Part shown: positions 25,779 through 34,826 of the stretch, piece by piece
How positions within the stretch are numbered: position 1 is the first letter of the stretch
Layout of the letters: each line of letters starts with the position of its first letter
NCBI GenBank assembly: GCA_023457535.1
Contig: JAEWLN010000192.1
Coordinates: 1-46,497, forward strand
Length of the DNA: 46,497 nt
Source of the DNA: Bacteroidota bacterium
GTDB taxonomy: Bacteria > Bacteroidota > Bacteroidia > Flavobacteriales > Flavobacteriaceae
Direction of reading: 5' to 3'
Notes under the pieces: generated by a model
What the model was told of the DNA's origin: nothing
Database searches by the model: none
What the model saw: the letters and a program-made list of their open reading frames with translations, nothing else
Made by a program: the position numbers and the translations under genes

Positions 25779-27200
25779 TTATTTTACCAATTTCACTTCT
25801 ACGCGACGGTTGTTCGCTTTACCTTTTTTGGTTTTGTTTGTATCGATTGGCTTAGATTCACCGTAACCTACTGAAGACAATCTGTCAGAAGCGATTCCGT
25901 TTTCAACCAGGTAGTTTTTAACGGCTGCTGCTCTGTCTTCAGACAATTTTTGGTTCATTGCATCTTTACCATCGCTGTCTGTGTGACCTTCGATTGAGAA
26001 TCTAGAAGAAGGGTACTCTTTCAGGATCGCAACGATAGACTGCAATACAGGGAACGTTTGTTGTTGGAAAGTAGCTTTACCAGAGTTGAACAAGATCGTT
26101 TTAGCGTAAGCGTTCAACTTCATGATTTGCTCTTCAGAAATTTCCGGACAACCGTTATTGGCTACAGTACCTTTAACATCTGGACATTTGTCGTCTTTGT
26201 CAAGAACGCCGTCGCCATCAGTATCTGGCCATGGACAACCACCATTTTCTTTCGGACCTTTAACATCCGGACATTTGTCATCTTTGTCAGCAACACCGTC
26301 GCCGTCAGCATCTGGACATCCGTTCAAAGCTTTAGGACCTGCTACTTCAGGACAAGCGTCATCTTTATCTGCGATTCCGTCGCCGTCTGTATCTGGACAA
26401 CCTTGGAATTCAGCCAAACCAGCAACTTCAGGACAAGCATCGCTGCCGTCAACGATTCCGTCACCGTCTGTATCAGGACATCCGTTGAATTGCTTCAAAC
26501 CAGCCACTTCAGGACAAGCATCGTCTTTGTCATAGATTCCGTCACCGTCTGTATCCTTACCTCCGAATTTGAAAGTAAGACCAGCAAAGTGCTGCATGTG
26601 CGAAGGTACGTTGTTCGCCATTCCTCTCTCCAAACGCTCGTCAAACGATTGCTTGTAAGTAGATTGCAAGGTCAAACCTACCATTTCAGTAAACCAGAAC
26701 GTAAGTCCGAGACCTCCTTCAACGATTCCTGAATTGGCATCCTCGAGCCATACATAACCACCACCTACGTGAACGGATGGGTCAAACCACTTCCAGCCCA
26801 TGGCGCTACCAAGACTCCACTTGATGGTACCATCAGCACCGTAGTAGCTCAGGTCACCAGGATTGGTTACCATGTACTCTCCTACGCGCTCGCCATTGAC
26901 GAACGGACGTGTGTTAACAAATTTTTTGATTTTGTTGATGGAACCTGTCACACCAACTGAGAAACCGCTACCTACGTGTCTTGACACGTTAATGTAAGAG
27001 ATTGACGGAAGAATGTTCCAGTTGTCCTCTACATTAAAATACTGTGAAATTTGATCTTCGAATTTAGTTGCAGCACTGACTCTGGTGTCGACTGCATTCG
27101 TACCAAAGGATATCGCCCATGGATTGTTGCTATCTTGCGCTTGAGTACTTAGTCCCATACATAGGCACGCAGCAGCAAAGAATTTGTTAAGATGTTTCAT
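25779..27200 (-). CDS. OmpA-family outer membrane protein with thrombospondin type 3 repeats
   Basis: The protein has 473 residues with a signal peptide of about 22 (cleaved after TQAQ). An N-terminal beta-barrel (about 25-210) is followed by five calcium-binding thrombospondin type 3 repeats (DTDGDGIYDKDDACPEVAG and variants) at about 215-350. A C-terminal OmpA peptidoglycan-binding domain ends the protein (ILFNSGKATF, FSIEGHTDSDG, LSEDRAAAVKNYL, NNRRVEVKL). It links the outer membrane to the cell wall and is typically very abundant in flavobacteria. A strong consensus promoter precedes it. The DNA repeats at about 26150-26560 are the coded type 3 repeats. Confidence 0.96.
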   Translation of the reverse strand: MKHLNKFFAAACLCMGLSTQAQDSNNPWAISFGTNAVDTRVSAATKFEDQISQYFNVEDNWNILPSISYINVSRHVGSGFSVGVTGSINKIKKFVNTRPFVNGERVGEYMVTNPGDLSYYGADGTIKWSLGSAMGWKWFDPSVHVGGGYVWLEDANSGIVEGGLGLTFWFTEMVGLTLQSTYKQSFDERLERGMANNVPSHMQHFAGLTFKFGGKDTDGDGIYDKDDACPEVAGLKQFNGCPDTDGDGIVDGSDACPEVAGLAEFQGCPDTDGDGIADKDDACPEVAGPKALNGCPDADGDGVADKDDKCPDVKGPKENGGCPWPDTDGDGVLDKDDKCPDVKGTVANNGCPEISEEQIMKLNAYAKTILFNSGKATFQQQTFPVLQSIVAILKEYPSSRFSIEGHTDSDGKDAMNQKLSEDRAAAVKNYLVENGIASDRLSSVGYGESKPIDTNKTKKGKANNRRVEVKLVK

Positions 27201-27235
27201 ACTTGATTTTGTTAGATTACAATATTTTATTGAAC

Positions 27236-27265
27236 AAAAGTAATACGTAATTTTTTAACTACAAA
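27236..27265 (-). promoter_or_regulatory. Promoter of ompA
   Basis: Minus strand: TTG (27263-27265), 19 bp, TACTTTTG (27236-27243). It shares TTGTAGTTAAA and TACTTTTGT with the sdhCAB promoter. The leader is about 30 bp. Confidence 0.75.
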
Positions 27266-27309
27266 ACCAAATGTTAAAAAAAAACGCCAAAAACGGTCAA
27301 AAATGGAGA

Positions 27310-28500
27310 TTATATAACTTTTAATGATTTACCTACAATCGCAAAGGATTCAATGGCTTTGTCGAGATGTTCACGCGTGTGCGCAGCCGATAATTGCACC
27401 CGGATTCGCGCCTTTTCCTTGGGTACGACAGGAAAGAAAAACCCAATGACATAAATGCCTTCCTCCAGCAATTTATCGGCCATGGTTTGGGACAATTTGG
27501 CATCGTACAACATCACGGGAACAATAGCCGAATCGCCGTCGATAATATCGAAACCTGCCTTTTTCATTCCGGCTTTGAAGTAATTCGTGTTCCATTCGAG
27601 CCGGTCGCGTAAAGAAGTATCTTTTTTGAGCAATTCGAATACCTTGAGCGACGCCCCGACAATGGCCGGCGCCAATGAATTGGAAAACAGATACGGCCGC
27701 GAACGCTGGCGCAACAACTCGATAATTTCCTTTTTGCCAGTGGTATATCCGCCCATTGCTCCGCCAAGCGCTTTGCCGAGCGTTCCGGTAATAATATCCA
27801 CGCGACCCATCACGCCTTTGGCCTCCAGCGTTCCTTTTCCGGTCGCCCCTATGAATCCAGCGGCATGACATTCGTCCACCATCACCAATGCATCGTATTG
27901 GTCCGCCAGATCGCAGATTTTGTCCAGCGGAGCCACAACACCATCCATAGAGAAAACGCCGTCGGTCACAATGATCTTGAACCGCGCACCGGCTTGGTTG
28001 GCGGCGATCAATTGTTGTTCAAGATCGGCCATGTCGCTGTTCTCATAACGGTAACGCCTGGCCTTGCAAAGCCGCACCCCGTCTATGATCGACGCATGGT
28101 TCAGGCTGTCTGAAATGATGGCGTCCTCCTCTCCCAAAAGCGGTTCAAAAACCCCTCCGTTGGCGTCAAATGCGGCGGCGTACAAAATGGTATCTTCAGT
28201 GCCATAAAAATCGGCGATTGCTGCCTCGAGCTGCTTGTGGATGTCCTGTGTACCGCAAATGAACCGTACCGACGACATGCCGAATCCATGCGAATCAAGC
28301 GCGTCCTTTGCCGCTTGAATCACCTCAGGATGCGAAGACAATCCTAGGTAATTATTGGCGCAAAAATTAAGCACCGTCTTGCCGTTTACCGTAATTTCAG
28401 CGCCTTGCGGGGAAGTGATGATGCGTTCTTTTTTGAACAGCCCGTTGTTTTCAATCGCCTGCAATTCCTGTTGCAGATGTTGTTGGATTTTACCGTACAT
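27310..28500 (-). CDS. kbl: Glycine C-acetyltransferase (2-amino-3-ketobutyrate CoA ligase)
   Basis: The protein has 396 residues, the family's standard length. It is a PLP enzyme of the alpha-oxoamine synthase group: INGKTVLNFCANNYLGLSSH near the start, the Asp of VMVDECHAAGFIG, and the PLP lysine in ITGTLGKALGGAMGGY. It cleaves 2-amino-3-oxobutyrate with CoA to glycine and acetyl-CoA in threonine breakdown. No threonine dehydrogenase gene is in the window. It follows the AddA-like gene by only 19 bp on the same strand and is probably co-transcribed with it. Confidence 0.96.
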   Translation of the reverse strand: MYGKIQQHLQQELQAIENNGLFKKERIITSPQGAEITVNGKTVLNFCANNYLGLSSHPEVIQAAKDALDSHGFGMSSVRFICGTQDIHKQLEAAIADFYGTEDTILYAAAFDANGGVFEPLLGEEDAIISDSLNHASIIDGVRLCKARRYRYENSDMADLEQQLIAANQAGARFKIIVTDGVFSMDGVVAPLDKICDLADQYDALVMVDECHAAGFIGATGKGTLEAKGVMGRVDIITGTLGKALGGAMGGYTTGKKEIIELLRQRSRPYLFSNSLAPAIVGASLKVFELLKKDTSLRDRLEWNTNYFKAGMKKAGFDIIDGDSAIVPVMLYDAKLSQTMADKLLEEGIYVIGFFFPVVPKEKARIRVQLSAAHTREHLDKAIESFAIVGKSLKVI

Positions 28501-28519
28501 AAATTTGTTGTTAGCCTTT

Positions 28520-31500
28520 TTACAAATGTATAATTTTTAGCGTTTCGCCCGTGTAAACGAGCGCTTTTTTGGTCACGCGGTAGCCCATGGATTCAATGGC
28601 TTGTCCGTAATTTTCGAGTTGCAGCTGGTGCTTGCGTTCCGGCGCTCCGGTTTTGTAGTCGAGCAGCAGGACCGATCCGTCCCCGGTAAGCACCATCCTG
28701 TCAGGCTTGATGATCCCATGTCCCGGTTGCACGATCGCCTGTTCATTGAGCACGCGAACACCCGGCGCAAAAAACGGCCCGAGTTCCGGATGCGTCACGA
28801 TATCGTCGATTACCTGACGAACCGCCGCTTGCTGCAGAACGGTTATCAGTCCCGATTCGACCCCTTTTTCCACTGCCAATGACACGTCCGACGGGGTTTT
28901 GACATACGACAACAATTCGTGGATGCTGTTCCCGTAACCGATGGCCTGCTGTTGATGCGTGCCCCACATCACGGCCTCGCGCGCAGCAATCCGGATGTTT
29001 CCCGGGTCGAGTTTTTGCGCGACCACGGGAATGATCTGTTCCGGGCCAAAAGGGTCGTCTGCGGCCGACAGCTTGGCCGGATCGCCAAAAGAATAGTGGA
29101 AACGCGATGGTTCGTAAAGGCCGCGCGTTTCTAGAAACCGGATAAAAAACGCCGACATCGTATTGGAGCGGATTTCACCTCTGGACGTTAAGTTTTTGTC
29201 GGAAATGATATACAATTGTTCTTCAGCACGTGTCAGGGCCACATACAACACATTGATGTTGTCGAGTAGTTCCTCCTGCTTTTTTTGCAGGAAAATCCCG
29301 GCCGCACCCGGGCCAAAATCTGCCACGGCGCTGTTGTTGTCCACCAGTACTTTTTCCAGTCCGAATTCCTGATCGGCATCCACCCACAATTTATCTTTGG
29401 GCTTCCGGCTGTAATCTTCGTCGGCAAATGGAAAAATGACCACCGGAAATTCGAGTCCTTTGGATTTGTGTATCGTCATGATGCGTACGGCGTCTTTGCC
29501 TTCCGGCGACGGTATACTGAACGATTCACCCGATTTATCCCAAAAATCCAGGAAATCGGCAACACCCGCCTGCCCTCGCATTTCGCGTTCGAGCACAATG
29601 TCAAGAAAATACTGGACATAGGCGTTATTGGGTTCGGCAATAAACATCGAAACGATCTCCTCCACGGCCTCATAAAGCGCTTTTTTGCGGATATCCTGAA
29701 ACGAAAGCCGGATCTCAAATTGTTGCAACCACAATTCAAACTGCAATTCAAGTGTATGGCCCATCCCGGCCGCGATAAAATCGTGCATCGGCATGCCTGG
29801 TGCAACGCGCGCGCTGATGCCCTGCAGGAAAAATGCCTTTGATTCAAGGTCGGCGGCATTGCGCAGATAACGCAGCAGGTGCACGATCAGCCGCACTTCA
29901 TTGGCATTGGCAATCATGAGCGTTTCCGATGATAACAACGGAATGTTTTGCTCGGTCAGGAATTTGGCAATGGCCACGCCCTGCCCGCGCTTTCGCGTGA
30001 GGATCGCTATGTCTGCATAACGGAATCCCCTCGCGCGGACCGCCTCGATCGTTTGGTGTGTAGCGGTGAGGTAGCGTGAAATCTGATCGGCCGATTCCTC
30101 GTCCTGCGTATCCTCGCGCGGGGCGATGAACTGCAAACTGACGTAGCCGCCCGTTTTGTCATTGGATTCCTGATAGCTGTATTTTTCGTATAGTTCGCGG
30201 TAGTCCGGATGTTCGAATTCGCCTGCGAGCATCGCAAAAAAAGCGTTGTTGAATGCAATGACCTCGGAGTAACTGCGCCAATTCTTTTTAAGGCTGATTT
30301 TTTTTCGCTCCTTGTTGCTGAATGGATTGGCGCTTTCCTCATCGCGCCCAAGCCCGATAAACTGCTCCGCCTTTCCGCCGCGCCAACGGTAAATCGATTG
30401 CTTTGGGTCCCCGACGATCATCAGCGTTCCCTTCTGGCCCGAGTCGTCCTGACCCGCAAGGGCGTTATCGATCAGCGGCACCAGGTTTTGCCATTGCATT
30501 TCAGAGGTATCCTGGAATTCATCTATAAAAAAGTGGCGGTAACGCTCCCCCAGCCGCTCGTAGATAAACGGCGCAGGCTGACCCTGTATTTCCCGATGGA
30601 TAATGGCATTGAAAGCCGCTATCGACAGAATATTTTGCTCCTGCTGGATTTTATCGAGTTCCTGATTGACGGTATTGAGCAGCGACAACGGTGTGATATT
30701 GCGCAAAAACGCCCGGTAAAAATCGCGTTTCTCGCCGTTGCGGTAAACCGTTTGCAGCATGGCCAGCCAATCCGGGATGAGGCGTTCGATTTGCGCACGG
30801 TTTGCAGCATTTTTGTTGATTGCGATGTCTTCCGGCTCGTAAAATCGCTTGTGCGTGGGCTTGAGAATGCCGTCGCGTATGCACGACAAATGGTTTGGAA
30901 ATGTCCCGCGCGAAAATGATTTGGGGTCGATGCCGTTTTGGTCGAGGTATTCCAGGGCGAGTTTCCCGAGCTGTTTGTTTTGCTCCTCCAATGCGGCGGC
31001 TGCCTCCGACAATTTGTTTTTGATAGCGACAAATTCTGCAATGGATTTTTCGCGGAAATGCGCTATTTCGTTGCGGTTGTTCTCGTTGAGCGCGAGCTTG
31101 CCGGTTTCGAGGATCTCGCGCGAAATGTCCCAGGATTTGTCGTCGTCTGTTTTTTCCATCGTAAAGTCCACGAGCAGCTTTGTGAGTTCAGGATCTTCGC
31201 CGGCCTGTGCGATCAGGGCGTCGACGGCCTCCATGAGCAAATGGTCTGTGTCGAGCGAAACCTCGAATGACACCGGCAGGTTCAGATCGTGCGCAAAGGT
31301 GCGGATGACGCGGTGGGTGAATTTATCAATTGTCGAGATGTCGAACGCGGCGTAATTGTGGATCAGGTGCCGGATGATTTGCCGGGCTTTTTTTTGGATC
31401 GCATCTACCGACAATCCGGTATCAGCGGCCAGGTCCTGCATCAACCGCAGCGATTTATCAGATCTTTCCGGATTGGCAAATTCAGACAAACTTCCCACAA

Positions 31501-31681
31501 TGCGCGATTTCATCTCGTGCACCGCTTTGTTCGTAAAGGTAATGGCCAGGATATTCCTGTAAGCGTCGTCCCGGGAAGCGGTCAGGATAATGCGCAAATA
31601 TTGCTTGACCAGCTCATAGGTTTTGCCCGAGCCGGCAGAAGCGTCGTAGATCGAAAACGAAGGTCTTGTGGAAATTTCCAA
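28520..31681 (-). CDS. AddA-like UvrD/Rep-family helicase-nuclease
   Basis: The protein has 1053 residues. Helicase motifs in order: Walker A ASAGSGKTYELV (about 14-25), AITFTNKAVHEMK, FIDEFQDTSEMQW, GDPKQSIYRWRGG, IMTIHKSKGLEFPVVIFP and LYVALTRAEEQLY. A C-terminal PD-(D/E)XK nuclease has LLLDYKTGAP and QLENYGQAI. With the AddB-like protein at 22945-25716 it should form the end-resection machine. The start is a TTG (31679-31681); the frame is open upstream only to a TAA seven codons back, with no ATG, GTG or CTG there. The Flavo-1-like element lies just upstream. Confidence 0.95.
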   Translation of the reverse strand: MEISTRPSFSIYDASAGSGKTYELVKQYLRIILTASRDDAYRNILAITFTNKAVHEMKSRIVGSLSEFANPERSDKSLRLMQDLAADTGLSVDAIQKKARQIIRHLIHNYAAFDISTIDKFTHRVIRTFAHDLNLPVSFEVSLDTDHLLMEAVDALIAQAGEDPELTKLLVDFTMEKTDDDKSWDISREILETGKLALNENNRNEIAHFREKSIAEFVAIKNKLSEAAAALEEQNKQLGKLALEYLDQNGIDPKSFSRGTFPNHLSCIRDGILKPTHKRFYEPEDIAINKNAANRAQIERLIPDWLAMLQTVYRNGEKRDFYRAFLRNITPLSLLNTVNQELDKIQQEQNILSIAAFNAIIHREIQGQPAPFIYERLGERYRHFFIDEFQDTSEMQWQNLVPLIDNALAGQDDSGQKGTLMIVGDPKQSIYRWRGGKAEQFIGLGRDEESANPFSNKERKKISLKKNWRSYSEVIAFNNAFFAMLAGEFEHPDYRELYEKYSYQESNDKTGGYVSLQFIAPREDTQDEESADQISRYLTATHQTIEAVRARGFRYADIAILTRKRGQGVAIAKFLTEQNIPLLSSETLMIANANEVRLIVHLLRYLRNAADLESKAFFLQGISARVAPGMPMHDFIAAGMGHTLELQFELWLQQFEIRLSFQDIRKKALYEAVEEIVSMFIAEPNNAYVQYFLDIVLEREMRGQAGVADFLDFWDKSGESFSIPSPEGKDAVRIMTIHKSKGLEFPVVIFPFADEDYSRKPKDKLWVDADQEFGLEKVLVDNNSAVADFGPGAAGIFLQKKQEELLDNINVLYVALTRAEEQLYIISDKNLTSRGEIRSNTMSAFFIRFLETRGLYEPSRFHYSFGDPAKLSAADDPFGPEQIIPVVAQKLDPGNIRIAAREAVMWGTHQQQAIGYGNSIHELLSYVKTPSDVSLAVEKGVESGLITVLQQAAVRQVIDDIVTHPELGPFFAPGVRVLNEQAIVQPGHGIIKPDRMVLTGDGSVLLLDYKTGAPERKHQLQLENYGQAIESMGYRVTKKALVYTGETLKIIHL

Positions 31682-31698
31682 TATCTGAACGTGTTAAC

Positions 31699-31791
31699 GG
31701 AGCGGCATGCCCTAGCCCCGATGGCAGCCGGCATCCTTTTGCAGCGTTGCAAACGCGCAAAAGATACAGGCGAACAGCGGGAAACAGCTCC
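31699..31791. ncRNA. Flavo-1-like structured intergenic element
   Basis: The element is closed by GGAGC (31699-31703) and GCTCC (31787-31791). Inside are the conserved-looking CCCTAGCCCCGAT (31710-31722) and ACAGCGGGAAACA (31774-31786), which can pair CCCG with CGGG. The core is a long hairpin at 31736-31763 (CTTTTGC, bulged A, GCGTT, loop GCA, AACGC, GCAAAAG). I recall this layout as common in Flavobacterium intergenic regions and matching, to my knowledge, the Flavo-1 RNA family; I cannot search to confirm. It lies between the divergent AddA-like and sod genes. Strand is undetermined because both strands fold. Confidence 0.55.
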
Positions 31792-31829
31792 TGATCATAA
31801 GGCTTTAATGAAATTATAACGCAAAAGCA

Positions 31830-31861
31830 TTGCGCTTTCCAAAGTTAAATGTTTAAATTTG
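31830..31861 (+). promoter_or_regulatory. Promoter of the superoxide dismutase gene
   Basis: TTG (31830-31832), 21 bp, TAAATTTG (31854-31861), with a leader of about 30 bp to the ATG at 31897. Confidence 0.65.
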
Positions 31862-31896
31862 AATAAAATATTTACAAACTCATTAAATCATCAATT

Positions 31897-32505
31897 ATGG
31901 CATTTGAATTACCAAAATTACCTTATGCATACGATGCGCTCGAACCGCATATCGATGCGCGTACGATGGAAATCCACCATACCAAACACCACAACGCTTA
32001 CACGACGAACCTCAATGCGGCCATCGCAGGAACGGATCTTGAGGGCCTTACCATTGAGAACATCCTGATCAACCTCGATAAAAAGAATGCAGCGGTGCGC
32101 AACAACGGAGGCGGCTATTACAACCATAATTTGTTCTGGAGCGTGATGGCACCTAACGGCGGCGGACAACCCAACGGCGACCTGGGCGCGGCGATCGAAC
32201 GCGATTTTGGCTCTTTTGAAGAATTCAAAGCCAAGTTTTCCAAGGCCGGGGCCACGCAGTTTGGCTCAGGTTGGGCGTGGCTGTGCGTGCACAAAGGCGG
32301 AAAGCTCGACGTGTGCGGTACGCCAAACCAGGACAATCCATTAATGCCGGAGGTAGGTTGCGGAGGCACGCCGATTTTGGGAATGGATGTTTGGGAACAC
32401 GCTTATTATTTGCATTACCAGAACCGCCGTCCGGATTATATTGAAGCATTTTTCAACGTGATCAACTGGACGGAAGTGGCCAGAAGATACGCAACAGAAA
32501 AGTAA
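31897..32505 (+). CDS. sodA: Superoxide dismutase, Fe/Mn family (Mn-type features)
   Basis: The protein has 202 residues. Metal ligands are H27 (MEIHHTKHH), His in YYNHNLFW, and Asp and His in GMDVWEHAYYLHY. GGGYYNHNLFW with Gly before the second ligand, and PNQDNPL with the Gln in the later position, are the Mn-type pattern, although some such enzymes accept either metal. It dismutates superoxide to peroxide and oxygen. No signal peptide, so cytoplasmic. A single-gene unit with a promoter and a strong terminator. Confidence 0.96.
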   Translation: MAFELPKLPYAYDALEPHIDARTMEIHHTKHHNAYTTNLNAAIAGTDLEGLTIENILINLDKKNAAVRNNGGGYYNHNLFWSVMAPNGGGQPNGDLGAAIERDFGSFEEFKAKFSKAGATQFGSGWAWLCVHKGGKLDVCGTPNQDNPLMPEVGCGGTPILGMDVWEHAYYLHYQNRRPDYIEAFFNVINWTEVARRYATEK

Positions 32506-32546
32506 CAGTTTGCAAAGGTTTCCGGATGCCGGAACAAACCAGAAAT

Positions 32547-32581
32547 AAAAAAAGCGACACCGTAAAAGTGTCGCTTTTTTT
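32547..32581 (+). terminator. Terminator after the superoxide dismutase gene
   Basis: A 14-bp stem (AAAAAAGCGACAC / GTGTCGCTTTTTT plus one pair) with a 7-base loop, 42 bp after the stop. Confidence 0.88.
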
Positions 32582-32642
32582 ATCGTGGCTGAAAAATAAC
32601 GGCGTGGGTTACATCGCTGATTTTTCAGGGTTTCGCAAAATA

Positions 32643-32671
32643 AAAAAGGTGAAATTTCTTTCACCCTTTTT
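32643..32671 (-). terminator. Probable terminator of the purF-like gene (bidirectional)
   Basis: Stem GGTGAAA / TTTCACC with a TTTC loop, flanked by A5-T5 runs. It lies 131 bp after the purF-like stop on the minus strand. In the spacer 32672-32801 I see nothing else. Confidence 0.6.
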
Positions 32672-32801
32672 GCCCCAAATCTACCATAAACTTAACCTAC
32701 TAATGCTATGGTGATTCAAATGTATACCGACCTTTAGTTGTTAACAAAAAAATTAGATGAACTACGCCAATAATCGATTAAATGCACAAACCCGCTGATT
32801 T

Positions 32802-34700
32802 TTAGTAGGCTCTGGCGTCCTTTCCTTCATAAAAGTTCATAAATGCCTTGTTGACAACTCTGTTTCCGCCCGGTGTGGGATAATTTCCGGTAAAATACCA
32901 GTCGCCTAAATTTTTTGGACACGCTTTGTGAAGGTTGGCTACGGTTTGGAAAATAATTTTCACCTCGGCCTGCGTATCGTCCGGACGGAGCATTTGCGCA
33001 ATCTTGTCTGATATTTCCTGATCTGTGAACGGCGCATATATGGCATTGACGTGATTGACCACATCTGTATCTTTGAAGTGCGCCTGCGCCTTGCATTTTT
33101 CGTAGACCTGGCCGACAATAGCATACAGGTTGCGCTCTTTGAGCAATTCGAGCGCTGCGCGAAAAGCAACCAGTCCTTCGAGTTTGGCCATATCGATGCC
33201 GTAACAGTCCGGATACCTGATTTGCGGCGCCGATGACACCACAACGATCCTTTTTGGCTTCAACCGGTCGAGCATTTTGATGATGGACATTTTAAGCGTG
33301 GTTCCGCGAACGATGCTGTCGTCGATGATCACAAGGTTATCGGTGGGTTTGATCACCCCGTAGGTAACGTCATACACGTGTGCCACGAGATCGTCCCGGC
33401 TGGAATCCTCTGTGATGAACGTGCGCAGTTTGGCATCCTTGATCGCGATTTTCTCTGTGCGGATCTTGACCGATAAAATTTCTTCGAGCTTTTCCTTGGT
33501 CAGCGTTTTGCGATTGTCGAGTATGTACTGGTTTTTGCGGTGGTTCAAAAAATCGTTTGCGGCCTCGGCCATGCCAAAGAAGGATACTTCGGCCGTGTTT
33601 GGAATGTAAGAGAAAACGGTATTGTCCGTGTCATTGCCGATAGCGTCAAGCACAGCGGGCAGCACCAGTTTGCCAAGTTCCTTGCGCTCTTCGTAGATTT
33701 CGGCATCGCTGCCGCGCGAAAAATAAATGCGTTCGAACGAGCACGACTTTTTGGGCAGTGGCACGATGATTTCCTCTTCCGACACATGCCCGTTCTTTTT
33801 GATGATCAGCGCGTGCCCGGGCTGCAATTCGCGGACACTGTCGAACGCAACGTTAAAGACCGTCTGGATCACCGGACGCTCAGAGGCCACGACCACAATT
33901 TCATCATCTTCATAAAAATACGCCGGGCGAATACCGGCCGGATCGCGAAACACAAATGCGTCGCCGTGGCCAAACAAGCCTGCCATCGCATAGCCGCCGT
34001 CCCAGCCTTTGGAGGCGCGTTTGAGGATGCGTTTGACGTCGAGTTTATCGGCGATAACAGGCGATGCCTCGCGTTTGGACAAGCCTTGCTCCTTGCATTC
34101 CTGATACAGATCAGTGACTTCGTCGTCGAGAAAATGCCCGATTTTTTCCATTACCGTGACCGTATCGGCCATCTCCTTGGGATGCTGACCAAGTTCGATC
34201 AGGCTGTTGAACAGTTCGGTCACATTGGTCATGTTGAAATTTCCGGCGACGATCAAGTTGCGGTGCATCCAATTGTTTTGTCTCAAGAACGGGTGAACGC
34301 TTTCGATGCTGTTTTTGCCAAAAGTGCCATACCGTACGTGCCCCAAAAAAAGTTCTCCAATGTAAGGCAGTTGCTGTTTTTGCCACGCGACATCGTCGGC
34401 AAATTCCGGATGCCCGGCCAGCTCTTCATTGATGCGCTGGTTGATCTGCGCAAAAATATCCTGTATCGGTTGCGCGTCGTTCGATCTTACACGGCTGATG
34501 TAACGCTCGCCGGGCTGAACGTCGAATTTGATCGACGCAAAGCCGGCGCCGTCCTGTCCGCGGTTGTGCTGCTTTTCCATGAGCAGGTACATTTTCTGGA
34601 TGCCGTAGAACGCAGACCCATACTTTTGTTTATAAAACGCCAAGGGTTTTTTTAATCGGAGTAATGCGATGCCGCATTCGTGGTTGAGTTTGTCGCTCAT
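32802..34700 (-). CDS. purF: Amidophosphoribosyltransferase-like protein, long Bacteroidota form
   Basis: The protein has 632 residues from the ATG at 34700; the 9-codon upstream extension is not needed. The class II amidotransferase nucleophile is C9 (NHECGIALL), which implies removal of an 8-residue propeptide as in Bacillus PurF. NRGQDGAGFASI, GNFNMTN and GGYAMAGLFGHG are glutaminase-domain segments, and the PRPP loop is VIIDDSIVRGTTLKM. It is longer than usual PurF (about 470-510), with an inserted segment in the middle (about 370-420) and an extra C-terminus. It should make phosphoribosylamine from PRPP and glutamine, first step of purine synthesis. Some genomes carry this form beside a standard PurF, so its exact job may differ. 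Confidence 0.88.
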   Translation of the reverse strand: MSDKLNHECGIALLRLKKPLAFYKQKYGSAFYGIQKMYLLMEKQHNRGQDGAGFASIKFDVQPGERYISRVRSNDAQPIQDIFAQINQRINEELAGHPEFADDVAWQKQQLPYIGELFLGHVRYGTFGKNSIESVHPFLRQNNWMHRNLIVAGNFNMTNVTELFNSLIELGQHPKEMADTVTVMEKIGHFLDDEVTDLYQECKEQGLSKREASPVIADKLDVKRILKRASKGWDGGYAMAGLFGHGDAFVFRDPAGIRPAYFYEDDEIVVVASERPVIQTVFNVAFDSVRELQPGHALIIKKNGHVSEEEIIVPLPKKSCSFERIYFSRGSDAEIYEERKELGKLVLPAVLDAIGNDTDNTVFSYIPNTAEVSFFGMAEAANDFLNHRKNQYILDNRKTLTKEKLEEILSVKIRTEKIAIKDAKLRTFITEDSSRDDLVAHVYDVTYGVIKPTDNLVIIDDSIVRGTTLKMSIIKMLDRLKPKRIVVVSSAPQIRYPDCYGIDMAKLEGLVAFRAALELLKERNLYAIVGQVYEKCKAQAHFKDTDVVNHVNAIYAPFTDQEISDKIAQMLRPDDTQAEVKIIFQTVANLHKACPKNLGDWYFTGNYPTPGGNRVVNKAFMNFYEGKDARAY

Positions 34701-34720
34701 TGTTGTGTTGTTTTGGTCGA

Positions 34721-34757
34721 AAGTCATAAGGTCTTAAAGTCTTAAAGTCGGAAGACT
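34721..34757. repeat. Octamer repeats upstream of the purF-like gene
   Basis: GTCTTAAA twice then GTCGGAAG (34731-34754), preceded by AAAGTCATAAG. The stretch is an inverted copy of the block at 34826-34861. Confidence 0.7.
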
Positions 34758-34826
34758 GCTAACCGACGCTATTCGCTTATAATTTTCATCGTGTTTTGTT
34801 TCAATTCCTTAATGTTTGTCTTGAGC

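Noticed and set aside
26145..26560. Tandem DNA repeat of about 80 bp period
   Set aside because: It is the coding sequence of the thrombospondin type 3 repeats of the OmpA-family protein, not an intergenic repeat or CRISPR.
31289..31819. 176-codon open frame across the start of the AddA-like gene and the Flavo-1-like element
   Set aside because: It is mostly antisense to the AddA-like gene and passes through a structured RNA; no family features.
32526..32714. 62-codon open frame after the superoxide dismutase gene
   Set aside because: It runs through two terminator hairpins and is rich in Lys from A-runs; no signal peptide or domain.
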